From: Gymnodinialimonas ceratoperidinii
Lineage (GTDB): Bacteria > Pseudomonadota > Alphaproteobacteria > Rhodobacterales > Rhodobacteraceae
DNA length: 64,000 nt
Direction: 5' to 3'
NCBI RefSeq assembly: GCF_019297855.1
Contig: NZ_CP079194.1
Location: forward strand, 2,653,501-2,717,500
Shown here: positions 54,202 through 62,274 of the stretch, piece by piece
Position numbering within the stretch: the stretch's first letter is position 1
Layout of the letters: each line of letters begins with the position of its first letter
Made by a program: the position numbers and the translations under genes
Notes under the pieces: generated by a model
Database searches by the model: none
What the model saw: only the letters and a program-made list of their open reading frames with translations
What the model was told of the DNA's origin: nothing

Positions 54202-54861
54202 ATGCAACGATTTATCAAACCTACCATTCTGGCGACGGTCAGCGCCGTCGCGCTCTCGGCTTGCGTCGGCAACACCGTGCCTCCGAGCAACACGCCGCAG
54301 AACCGCACCCTCGACGGTGCCGTGATCGGCGGTCTTCTGGGTGGCTTCATCGGCGCGACTTCCGATGACGAGAACCAGGGCCGCAACGCCGTTCTGGGCG
54401 CCGCCGCCGGCGCGGCCGCGGGCGGCCTCATCGGCAACGCGCTCGACCGTCAGGCGCAGGACCTGCGCGGCGCGATCGTGAATGATCGCATCCGGATCGA
54501 GAACACCGGCTCGCAGCTGGTCGTGACCATGCCCGAAGGCATCCTGTTCGACGTGGACAGCGCCGCCATTCGCGCCAGCCTGCAAGCGGACCTGCGCGCC
54601 CTCGCGCGCAACCTCAACCAGTATCCGAACACCGACGTGGAAGTGGTGGGTCACACCGACAACACCGGTTCGGCCTCCTACAACCAGGACCTCTCGACCC
54701 GCCGTGCGCAAGGTGTGGCCGGCGTCCTGCTGGAAGCAGGCGTCGCACCGTTCCGCGTGCGCGCCTACGGGCGTGGCGAAAGCGACCCGGTGGCGACCAA
54801 CCTGAACGCCGCAGGGCGTCAGCAGAACCGCCGCGTCGAGGTCATCATCCGCCCGCGCTAA
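54202..54861 (+). CDS. OmpA-family lipoprotein
   Basis: 219 residues. The lipobox LSAC places the mature Cys near residue 21, so it is a lipoprotein. A glycine-zipper stretch (about 42-90: VIGGLLGGFIGAT and GAAAGAAAGGLIG) is followed by the OmpA C-terminal peptidoglycan-binding domain (about 110-219: LFDVDSAAIR, VVGHTDNTGSASYNQDLSTRRAQGVAGVL). It likely sits at the outer membrane and anchors to peptidoglycan. Its terminator is strong. Confidence 0.92.
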   Translation: MQRFIKPTILATVSAVALSACVGNTVPPSNTPQNRTLDGAVIGGLLGGFIGATSDDENQGRNAVLGAAAGAAAGGLIGNALDRQAQDLRGAIVNDRIRIENTGSQLVVTMPEGILFDVDSAAIRASLQADLRALARNLNQYPNTDVEVVGHTDNTGSASYNQDLSTRRAQGVAGVLLEAGVAPFRVRAYGRGESDPVATNLNAAGRQQNRRVEVIIRPR

Positions 54862-54904
54862 ACGCGACAGCGCGCGACGCGCAATACAAATCAACCACTT
54901 ACAG

Positions 54905-54936
54905 CGGCCTGCTCCCATCCGGGGGCGGGCCGTTTT
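54905..54936 (+). terminator. Intrinsic terminator of the OmpA lipoprotein gene
   Basis: A 12-bp stem CGGCCTGCTCCC / GGGGGCGGGCCG (two G-U pairs) with loop ATCC, followed by TTTT. Confidence 0.88.
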
Positions 54937-55029
54937 CCTGCGCTGGAGGCCTCAAGGCGGCTAGACAGACCCTACACGTGGTCATATCATTTTACCAATT
55001 TTACGGCCCAGGGGACGGGAGGGTCTTCC

Positions 55030-55797
55030 ATGCCATTTCAGCCAATCGATGCCGAGAAACTGTCGCGCGCCGTCGTGCGGCAGATCGAGCAACTGATCCT
55101 CCGCGGTATCCTGCGCCCCGGTGACCGCCTGCCCTCCGAGCGTGAGTTGAGCGAACGCCTGAGCGTCTCGCGACCCAGCCTGCGCGAGGCGGTGGCCGAG
55201 TTGCAGGACAAGGGGCTTCTGGCAACACGGGCCGGTGCGGGCATCTACGTCGCCGATGTTCTGGGATCGGCCTTCTCCCCTGCCCTGATCGACCTGCTGG
55301 CCGCCCATGAAGAGGCCGTCTTCGATTACATCTCGTTCCGCCAAGACCTCGAAAGCATCGCCGCCGAGCGCGCGGCGGTCCACGGCTCGGACACCGACCT
55401 GAAGGTCATCGACACGATCCTGCAGAAGATGGAAGCCGCCCACCGCAAGCGCAATCCTGCGGATGAGGCGGAGTTGGACGCCGAGTTCCACCTCGCGATC
55501 ATCGAGGCGAGCCATAACGTGATCCTGCTGCACATGATGCGCGCGAGCTTCAACCTGTTGCGGCAAGGCGTGTTCTTCAACCGTCAGCAGATGTTCAAGA
55601 ACCGCACGACGCGCGACACGCTGCTGGACCATCACCGCGCGATCAACGCAGCCATTCAGGAGCGGGACGCGGAAGCCGCGAAAGAGGCGGTGATCGTCCA
55701 TCTCGACTACGTGAAAGAAGAAATGGACGCGCTGAAGACGTCCGAGAAGAACGAAGAGATCGCCCGCCTGCGCTACGCCCACGAGGTGGAGAGGTAA
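55030..55797 (+). CDS. GntR/FadR-family transcriptional regulator
   Basis: 255 residues. An N-terminal winged helix-turn-helix (about 8-75: LILRGILRPGDRLPSERELSERLSVSRPSLREAV) precedes a helical FCD effector domain (about 95-225, with the metal-ligand-type DAEFHLAIIEASHN). The FadR/PdhR subfamily usually senses carboxylic acids. The neighbouring dehydratase and dehydrogenase genes on the other strand may be targets. No operator was identified. Confidence 0.9.
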   Translation: MPFQPIDAEKLSRAVVRQIEQLILRGILRPGDRLPSERELSERLSVSRPSLREAVAELQDKGLLATRAGAGIYVADVLGSAFSPALIDLLAAHEEAVFDYISFRQDLESIAAERAAVHGSDTDLKVIDTILQKMEAAHRKRNPADEAELDAEFHLAIIEASHNVILLHMMRASFNLLRQGVFFNRQQMFKNRTTRDTLLDHHRAINAAIQERDAEAAKEAVIVHLDYVKEEMDALKTSEKNEEIARLRYAHEVER

Positions 55798-55839
55798 CGC
55801 CGGGTCGCGCGGCCAGCGATGGGCACGCGCGGTTCTCCC

Positions 55840-57060
55840 CTAGTCTGCCGCTCCCCCGCTGAAGGCATTGCCGTTCTGCCAATCGCAGGGCGCTTCCTGC
55901 ATCTCGAGGTGCAGCCGGTCACCGGTGTAGGGATGCGCCCGCGCCACGTCATCGTTCAGGGTGATCCCCAGACCCGGCGCATCGGGCGCGGAGACGAAGC
56001 CGTTTTCAACCCGTGGGCGTCCGGAGACGAGGGCATCATGGAACGGCGTCTCGATCGCCTCGACCATCAGCAGGTTCGGACAGCTCACCCCGAGGTGGAC
56101 ATTCGCGGCCCATTCGACCGGCCCGGCATAAAGATGCGGCGCCAGTTGCGCGCCATAGGCGGCGGCGAGAGTGGCGATCTTCTTGCCCTCCCAGATGCCC
56201 CCGGCGCGACCCAATGCCGGCTGCAGGATCCGCGCGCCGTGGTGGAGGGCCTGCGCGAATTCGCCAGCGGTTGTCAGACGCTCTCCGGTTGCGATGGGGA
56301 TCGAGGTATGCGCCGCGACCTCCGCCAGGCCCGGAAGATTGTCGGGCGGGATCGGTTCCTCGTACCACAGCGGATCGTAGGGCTCGATCGCCTGCGCCAA
56401 GCGGATCGCGCCGGAGGGGGCGAACTGGCCATGGGTGCCGAAGAGCAGATCGGCGCGGGTTCCCACCGCATCGCGGATCGCGGCACAGAACCGCGCGGAG
56501 AGGTCGATATCGGCCAGCGCCGGCATGTGCCCGCCGCGCATCGTGTAGGGTCCGGCCGGATCGAACTTGACCGCCGTATAGCCTTCCGCCACCCGCGCAG
56601 CCGCGGATTCCGCTGCCATTTCGGGTGAGGTCCAGAAGGCCGTGATGTCGTGATGGGGTTCCGGATAGAGATAGGTATAGGCGCGGATCTCGGCATTCAT
56701 CCGCCCGCCCAGAAGCGCGTGGACGGGGCAGTCCCGCGCTTTGCCGAGGATGTCCCAACAGGCCATCTCCAACCCCGAAAACGCCCCGAAAACAGTGGGA
56801 TCGGCGCGTTGCGTGAAGCCCGACGACTGCGCACGCCGTGACATCAGCTCGATATTCGCGGGATCTTCGCCCTGCATGTGGCGGGTGAAGACGTCTTCGA
56901 TCACTGCCTGCATTGCCGTGGGGCCGACCCCTGCGGCGTAGACCTCTCCCAACCCCGTGATGCCGGTATCGGTGGTCACGCGCAGGATCAGCCAGTAGCG
57001 CCCGCCCCAGCCGGGAGGCGGAGGCGCTGCGGCGAAGAATTCGAGAGAGTCGAGTTTCAT
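55840..57060 (-). CDS. Mandelate racemase / muconate-lactonizing enzyme family, sugar-acid dehydratase-like
   Basis: 406 residues of the enolase superfamily. The N-terminal cap (about 1-125) and the barrel carry WYEEPIPPDN near 240, GERLTT near 265, QPALGRAGGIWEGKKIA near 290 and PHLYAGPVEWAANVH near 320. Relative to galactonate dehydratase the first metal ligand region VDFHG reads FGTHG, so an Asp ligand is apparently missing while the His remains. The substrate is likely an acid sugar but is not assigned. It is followed upstream by an alcohol dehydrogenase gene. Confidence 0.87.
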   Translation of the reverse strand: MKLDSLEFFAAAPPPPGWGGRYWLILRVTTDTGITGLGEVYAAGVGPTAMQAVIEDVFTRHMQGEDPANIELMSRRAQSSGFTQRADPTVFGAFSGLEMACWDILGKARDCPVHALLGGRMNAEIRAYTYLYPEPHHDITAFWTSPEMAAESAAARVAEGYTAVKFDPAGPYTMRGGHMPALADIDLSARFCAAIRDAVGTRADLLFGTHGQFAPSGAIRLAQAIEPYDPLWYEEPIPPDNLPGLAEVAAHTSIPIATGERLTTAGEFAQALHHGARILQPALGRAGGIWEGKKIATLAAAYGAQLAPHLYAGPVEWAANVHLGVSCPNLLMVEAIETPFHDALVSGRPRVENGFVSAPDAPGLGITLNDDVARAHPYTGDRLHLEMQEAPCDWQNGNAFSGGAAD

Positions 57061-57073
57061 GGAGGTCCTCGGA

Positions 57074-57128
57074 TTGGGGGCCAGCCCCCAAACCCCCGGG
57101 ATATTTATGGAACGAGGAAGGAGGGGCG
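57074..57128 (-). repeat. Dispersed intergenic repeat, copy F (inverted)
   Basis: Hairpin TTGGGGGC-CA-GCCCCCAA (57074-57081 with 57084-57091), then CCCCCGGGATATTT and GAGGAAGGAGGGGCG, the inverse of copies A and G. It lies between two minus-strand genes. Confidence 0.7.
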
Positions 57129-57129
57129 T

Positions 57130-58212
57130 TCAGAAGGTGATGACGTTGCGGCGGGCCTGTCCCGTGTTGGTGTCTGCAATGGCCTCGTTGATCTGGTCAA
57201 GGGACCAGCGGGCGGAGACGAGCTCATCGAGTTTCAGGCGGCCCTGGGTGTAGAGATCCACCATCCAGGGGATGTCGCGCTTGAGGACGATCTCGCCGAG
57301 GAAGGAGCCGCGAATGCCCTGACCGGTCGCGGCGAAGATGACCGGCTCGTAGGGGGTGGTTTCGCCGTTGTGGGTCATACCGACCGCATAGGCGGTGCCG
57401 CGCGGCGCGAGGAGACGCAGGGCGCTTTCATAGGCGGGGATGGCGCCCACGGAGACGAAGACATGATCGGCGAGGGTGCCGCCGAGGATCTTCGACAGCG
57501 CCTTCCAGGGTTTCTCGGTCTGGGCAGGGAGCGTATCGGTGGCGCCGAATTCCAGCGCGTCGGCGAGCTTCTTTTCCTCAAGATCCATGGCGACGATCCG
57601 GGCCGCGCCCGCGATCCGCGCGCCCTGGATGGCGTTCAGGCCGACGCCGCCCGCCCCGATGACCACGACCTTGTCGCCGGGCTTTACCTTGGCGGTGTTG
57701 ATCGCGGCGCCCATCCCGGTGGGCACCCCGCAGGCCAGCAGGCACGCCACGTCCGAGGGGATCTCGTCGCCGATTGGCGCGGTCTGGCTGGCGTCGACGA
57801 TGACGGCCTCTGCAAAGGCGCCGCAGTTCATCGCCTTGACCACCGGCGCGCCTTCCGCGTCGGTGATGACCTGCGCTTCGGGCGTGTTGCCGCCGCAATA
57901 CATCGGTTGCGCCGAGGCGCAGGAGGGGCATTGGCCGCAGGATTTCGCAAGCGTCACAATCACCCGGTCCCCCTCCTTCAGCGCGACGCCCGCGCCGATG
58001 CTCGTGACCTTTCCGGCCGCCTCATGGCCATAGATCGCGGGCAGATCGCCGCCCCAGGCGCCCTCCATGTAGGAAATGTCCGAATGGCAGATCGCCACCG
58101 CGTCCAGCGTCACCTCCACCTCACCCGGGCCGGGATCGCGCAGGGTGACGGGTTCGATCACGAGGGGCGCACCATGGCTGTGGCAAACGGCGGCGCGGAC
58201 GGTCTTGGGCAT
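57130..58212 (-). CDS. Zinc-dependent alcohol dehydrogenase
   Basis: 360 residues of the MDR family. Catalytic zinc ligands are in AICHSDI near 42 and GHEAAG near 64. The structural zinc has C-x2-C-x2-C-x7-C (CGQCPSCASAQPMYC) near 92-106. The NAD Rossmann motif is GAGGVGLNAIQGA near 190. It resembles the class III / aryl-alcohol branch, but the substrate is not fixed. The gene is upstream of the dehydratase and is divergent from pcaD. Confidence 0.9.
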   Translation of the reverse strand: MPKTVRAAVCHSHGAPLVIEPVTLRDPGPGEVEVTLDAVAICHSDISYMEGAWGGDLPAIYGHEAAGKVTSIGAGVALKEGDRVIVTLAKSCGQCPSCASAQPMYCGGNTPEAQVITDAEGAPVVKAMNCGAFAEAVIVDASQTAPIGDEIPSDVACLLACGVPTGMGAAINTAKVKPGDKVVVIGAGGVGLNAIQGARIAGAARIVAMDLEEKKLADALEFGATDTLPAQTEKPWKALSKILGGTLADHVFVSVGAIPAYESALRLLAPRGTAYAVGMTHNGETTPYEPVIFAATGQGIRGSFLGEIVLKRDIPWMVDLYTQGRLKLDELVSARWSLDQINEAIADTNTGQARRNVITF

Positions 58213-58356
58213 GGCTCACTCCGGTCTCTGGTTGCCCCACCATTGCGGCTGACGCATCCGATTGCGAGGCGAAACGCGCCATTTGACGGAAAACTTGCGA
58301 CCCGGCCGTGGCGTAAACACCTTGCGAATTGCCGCCCGATTGAGAGACAAGGCGCC

Positions 58357-59148
58357 ATGGATATTTTGAGCTTCGATGATGTGTCCCTGCATGTGCAGGT
58401 CGATGGCCCGGAAAACGGCCCGGCAGTGGTTTTCGGCAACTCCCTCGGGACCGACTTGCGGTTGTGGGACGCGGTGGTGCCGCTGCTGCCGGAGGGGCTG
58501 CGGCTGATCCGCTTTGACCTGCGCGGGCATGGGCTTTCGAGTTGCCCGCCGGCGCCTTACGGCATGGGCACGCTGGTGCGCGACGCGGAACGGGTGATGG
58601 AAGCGCTGGACGCGCGCGACGCGGTGTTCGTCGGCCTCTCGATCGGGGGGCTGATCGCGCAGGGTCTGGCGGCGAAACGGCTTGATCTGGTGCGCGCGGT
58701 GGTGCTCTCGAACACGGCGGCCAAGATCGGCACCCGCGCCATGTGGGAGGACCGGATCGAGGCGCTGCGACGCGACGGCCTGGCCTCGATGGCGGACACC
58801 ATCATGGCGCGTTGGTTCTCTCGCGCGTTCCGCGAAAGCCCGGCCGTTTCGCCATGGCGGCGGATGGTCGAGACCTGCCCCGAGGAGGGCTACGCGGGAT
58901 GCTGCGCGGCCATCGCGGGCAGTGATTTCTATACGACGACCGCGTCGTTGCGCCTGCCCGCGCTCGTCATTGCGGGCGACCAGGACGGGGCGACGCCGCC
59001 GGACCTGGTGCGCGAGCTGGCCGAGCTGATCCCCGGCTCGAAGTTCGAACTGATGCGCGGCGCGGGGCATCTTCCTTGCGTGGAAGATCCCACGACCTAT
59101 GCCGCCCACCTCACGACTTTCCTCAGCGATATCGGACATTTGCCATGA
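58357..59148 (+). CDS. pcaD: 3-oxoadipate enol-lactonase
   Basis: 263 residues. An alpha/beta hydrolase with the oxyanion-side motif GNSLGTDLRLWD, the nucleophile Ser in VGLSIGGLIAQ near 94, the triad Asp near GDQDGATP, and the His in GAGHLPCVED near 242. The GNSLGTDxxxWD start is typical of PcaD. It hydrolyses 3-oxoadipate enol-lactone in the beta-ketoadipate pathway. It overlaps pcaB by 4 bp (ATGA). The usual pcaC, pcaH and pcaG are absent between them. Confidence 0.88.
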   Translation: MDILSFDDVSLHVQVDGPENGPAVVFGNSLGTDLRLWDAVVPLLPEGLRLIRFDLRGHGLSSCPPAPYGMGTLVRDAERVMEALDARDAVFVGLSIGGLIAQGLAAKRLDLVRAVVLSNTAAKIGTRAMWEDRIEALRRDGLASMADTIMARWFSRAFRESPAVSPWRRMVETCPEEGYAGCCAAIAGSDFYTTTASLRLPALVIAGDQDGATPPDLVRELAELIPGSKFELMRGAGHLPCVEDPTTYAAHLTTFLSDIGHLP

Positions 59149-60467
59149 GCACCTCTGTCTTCGACAGCACCTTGCACCGTGACCTCTTCGGCGACGGCGA
59201 GATCGCGCGCCTGCTTTCGGACAGCGCGGAAGTGCGTGCCATGATGCTGGTTCTGGGGGCGCTGGCGAAGGCGCAGGGACAGGCGGGTATCATCCCTGAG
59301 ATCTCGGGCCAGTTCCTGCACCGCGCCACGATGGAGATCCAGATCGACCCGACGGGGCTTGCCGGGATGAATGGCGTGGTGGTCCCCGGTCTGGTCGCCG
59401 CGATGCGCACCGCGCTGGAGGCCCCGGAGCACGCGCAATACCTGCACTGGGGCGCAACTTCGCAGGATATTCAGGATACCGCGCAGAGCCTTCGGCTGCG
59501 ACAGGTTCTGGCGTTGATGGAAGCCCGTCTGCGCGAGGTGTTAACGGCGTTAACGGATCTGGCGGAGAGCCATGCCGAGACGCCGCAAGCCGCGCGCACC
59601 TATGGGCAGGTCGCGGTGCCCAGCAGCTTCGGCGCGCTGGTCGCTTCCTGGGGCTGGCCGATCCTCCGGCTGTTGGAGAGACTGCCCGACCTGCGCCGCC
59701 ATGCGCTCTGCGTATCGCTCTCCGGCGCGGCGGGCACCGCGAGCCAGTTGGCCCCGGACCCCGCGGCGCTGCGCGCGGCCCTTGCAGAGGGCCTCGGCCT
59801 GAGCGATCCACAACGCAGCTGGCACGCGGATCGCAGCGGAATTATCGAGATTGCGCAATGGCTTGCCAGTGTCACCACGACGATGGGAAAGCTAGGTGAA
59901 GACGTCTTGCGCCTGAGCCGATCTGACGTGGGCGAAGTGCAATTGGGCGCTGCAGGCGCGTCCTCCACCATGCCTCAAAAGCAGAACCCCGTGGCGGCCT
60001 CGGCGCTCGTGGCGCTTGCCCGCGTGGCCCCCGCCCAGGCGGGCGTCCTGTCCCTGCCCCATGGCGAAGCGCGCGACGGCGCGGCTTGGTTCACCGAATG
60101 GCTGACCCTGCCGCCGCTGGTTTCGGCCAGCGCGCGGTCGAGCGCCCTCGCCGTGGATGTCGTGCGCAGCGTGACGCCCAAGGCCGAGGCCATGGCGGCC
60201 CGCCTGAACGATCCGCTCGGGCTGATCCACGCCGAAGCGCTCTCCTTCGCGCTGACAGCCACCCTCCGCCGCCCTGATGCGCAGGCAGAGGTCAAAAGGC
60301 TCACGAAAGAAGCCATCGCATCATGCCGGTCTCTGCCGGAATTGGTCGCGGAAGCGCACCCGGACGCACCCCTGCCGCCGCTCAGCGGCGCTGACGCGCT
60401 TGGTCAGGCGCCCCGTGAGGCGCGTGACTTCGTGACAAAGGCGCGGGAATTCCTTTCGGACGCCTAG
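59145..60467 (+). CDS. pcaB: 3-carboxy-cis,cis-muconate cycloisomerase
   Basis: 440 residues of the fumarase/argininosuccinate lyase superfamily, with the signature GASSTMPQKQNP near 270. The early STSVFDSTLHRDLFGD and the HWGATSQDIQDTA region match PcaB. It acts on carboxymuconate in the beta-ketoadipate pathway. The stop overlaps that of the convergent dehydratase by 4 bp. The segment TTA ACG GCG TTA ACG (codons 133-137) contains a TTAAC-N3-GTTAA element with two rare TTA codons. Confidence 0.93.
   Translation: MSTSVFDSTLHRDLFGDGEIARLLSDSAEVRAMMLVLGALAKAQGQAGIIPEISGQFLHRATMEIQIDPTGLAGMNGVVVPGLVAAMRTALEAPEHAQYLHWGATSQDIQDTAQSLRLRQVLALMEARLREVLTALTDLAESHAETPQAARTYGQVAVPSSFGALVASWGWPILRLLERLPDLRRHALCVSLSGAAGTASQLAPDPAALRAALAEGLGLSDPQRSWHADRSGIIEIAQWLASVTTTMGKLGEDVLRLSRSDVGEVQLGAAGASSTMPQKQNPVAASALVALARVAPAQAGVLSLPHGEARDGAAWFTEWLTLPPLVSASARSSALAVDVVRSVTPKAEAMAARLNDPLGLIHAEALSFALTATLRRPDAQAEVKRLTKEAIASCRSLPELVAEAHPDAPLPPLSGADALGQAPREARDFVTKAREFLSDA
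59541..59553. repeat. TTAAC-N3-GTTAA element 6 (inside pcaB)
   Basis: TTAAC GGC GTTAA, flanked by G and C. In frame it reads L-T-A-L-T with two TTA leucine codons. Confidence 0.85.
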
Positions 60468-61444
60468 GCCTCGTACGCCGCCATGATCTGCGCGAAGAGG
60501 TTGGGATCGACGTTGCCGCCCGACAGCGTCGCGATCACCGGCCCCGGTTCGAGCGCACCGCCGTGAAACAGAGCCGCCGCCAGTGCCACCGCGCCGCCGG
60601 GTTCGACCACCAGCTTCAAGCGGATCGCCGCAATCGCCATCGCGGCCTTCACCTGTGCGTCGGTCACCACGATGCCAGCCCCGCAGAGCCGCTTCATCAC
60701 CGGGAACGTCAAGTTGCCCGGCGCGGGCGTCAGGACCGCATCGCACAGGCCGACTTCAGGACCGTCGTTCGACTGGATCTCACCCGTGTCGAGCGACCGC
60801 GCGACATCGTCAAAGCCCTCGGGCTCCACCGGGCGCACGCGCAACCCCGGCGCTTTCGCCTCCAGTGCGGTCGCGATGCCCGAGGTCAGGCCGCCGCCGC
60901 CGCAACAGGTCAGGACCGTGGCGTCCTCGACACCCGCTTCAGTGGTCTGCTCGGCGATCTCCAGGCCGCATGTTCCCTGCCCCGACATAACCATCGGGTC
61001 GTCATAGGGCTTCACGAGCGTCAGGCCCCGTTCTTCGCTCAACCTTGCGCCGATGGCGTTGCGATCCTCGCCCCCCTTGCGATCGTAGAGCACGACATCA
61101 GCGCCCATCGCGCGGGTGTTGGCGATCTTCAGGGATGGCGCATCCGCAGGCATGAGGATCGTCGCCGGCACGCTCAAAATCTGCGCAGCGCGCGCGACCC
61201 CTTGCGCATGGTTGCCCGAGGAAAAGGCGATCACACCGCGCTTTCGCTGGTCATCGGTTAACGCCGTTAACGCGGACCAACCGCCGCGAAACTTGAACGA
61301 GCCCGTGTGCTGGAGCACTTCCGCCTTCAGATAAACCGGGCGGCCTGCCATGTCGTCGATGAACGGAGAGCTCAGGAGCGGCGTGCGCCGTACCACGCCC
61401 TCTGCCCGAGCGGCCGAGGCTTCGATATCGCTGATCGTGATCAT
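60464..61444 (-). CDS. Threonine/serine dehydratase
   Basis: 326 residues of the fold-type II PLP enzymes. The PLP lysine is in GSFKFRGGWSAL near residue 52, and the glycine-rich phosphate loop is CCGGGGLTSG near 182. There is no C-terminal ACT regulatory domain, so it looks like the short catabolic/biodegradative type. It deaminates threonine or serine to the oxo acid. It overlaps the upstream hydrolase gene by 4 bp. Confidence 0.9.
   Translation of the reverse strand: MITISDIEASAARAEGVVRRTPLLSSPFIDDMAGRPVYLKAEVLQHTGSFKFRGGWSALTALTDDQRKRGVIAFSSGNHAQGVARAAQILSVPATILMPADAPSLKIANTRAMGADVVLYDRKGGEDRNAIGARLSEERGLTLVKPYDDPMVMSGQGTCGLEIAEQTTEAGVEDATVLTCCGGGGLTSGIATALEAKAPGLRVRPVEPEGFDDVARSLDTGEIQSNDGPEVGLCDAVLTPAPGNLTFPVMKRLCGAGIVVTDAQVKAAMAIAAIRLKLVVEPGGAVALAAALFHGGALEPGPVIATLSGGNVDPNLFAQIMAAYEA
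61258..61270. repeat. TTAAC-N3-GTTAA element 7 (inside the threonine dehydratase gene)
   Basis: TTAAC GCC GTTAA, flanked by G and C. On the coding strand it reads L-T-A-L-T with two TTA codons (codons 59-63), the same peptide and codons as in pcaB. Confidence 0.85.
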
Positions 61445-62274
61445 TCACATTTCTCCAGAACGCTGTCGATGACGGCCCGCGCGCCGGGCTCGTCCAGAAA
61501 CGGAACATGGCCGCGATCGGCCAGCTCCGCGAAGGCCATGTCGGGTCGGCGCCGACGCATTTCGGCCGCCGTCTCCGCCGAAAGGATGTCCGACTGCGCG
61601 CCCCGGATCAGTCCAAGGGGCACGCCCTCCAGCGCATCGAAAAGCGGCCAGAGGTCCGGCGCCTCGTAGTCCGGCGCGAAGGCTGGCGCCACCGCGTCGC
61701 GCAACTTCGGGTCATACCGCAGATGCAGCGCGCCCGCCTCCTCGCGCCAGACCCGACGCGCAAAGTCCTCCCAGGTCGCGGGCGGAACATTGCGGAACGC
61801 GCCGCCATAGACCTCTGGCATGGCCGCCGCCGCTTCCGCCAGTGAGCGATAGGGCGGCGCCTTGCCGATGTAGGTCATGATCGTGGAGAGACCCTCGCCC
61901 ATGACCTCCGGCCCGATGTCGTTGAAAATGACACCCCGCAGCCGATGCCGCGCCGTGACCGCCATCATCACCGCCACCAATCCGCCACGCGATGTTCCAA
62001 GGATGCAGGCGCTTTCCAGCCCGAGATGGTCGAGCAAGACAGCGACATCCTGCGCCTCCTGCATCGGCGTATAAGTGGCAAAATTCGCATGGTCCGATGC
62101 CCCGCGTCCCCGAAAATCCATGCGGATGACGCGCGCGCGGTCGCGGTAGTGCTCCAGCACCGGCTCGAAATCATCCATGTTCCGGGTCAGCCCCGGCAGG
62201 CAGAGCAGCGCCACCCCCGCGCCCGCATCGTCATAGGCAAGGCGTACACCGTCCTCGGCCGTCACGAACTGCAT
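61441..62274 (-). CDS. Alpha/beta hydrolase
   Basis: 277 residues. The oxyanion motif is LCLPGLTRNMDDF near 25-37, the strand VIRMDFRGRGASDH follows, the nucleophile Ser is in LGTSRGGLVAVM near 94, and the His is in ADRGHVPFLDEP near 255. It resembles epoxide hydrolase or haloalkane-type hydrolases of the family; the exact substrate is not known. It is coupled to a haloacid-dehalogenase gene upstream (1-bp overlap) and to the threonine dehydratase downstream. Confidence 0.87.
   Translation of the reverse strand: MQFVTAEDGVRLAYDDAGAGVALLCLPGLTRNMDDFEPVLEHYRDRARVIRMDFRGRGASDHANFATYTPMQEAQDVAVLLDHLGLESACILGTSRGGLVAVMMAVTARHRLRGVIFNDIGPEVMGEGLSTIMTYIGKAPPYRSLAEAAAAMPEVYGGAFRNVPPATWEDFARRVWREEAGALHLRYDPKLRDAVAPAFAPDYEAPDLWPLFDALEGVPLGLIRGAQSDILSAETAAEMRRRRPDMAFAELADRGHVPFLDEPGARAVIDSVLEKCE

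Noticed and set aside
28459..61270. CtrA binding sites
   Set aside because: CtrA boxes are TTAA-N7-TTAA; the element here has TTAA-N5-TTAA with fixed C and G, so it is a different word.
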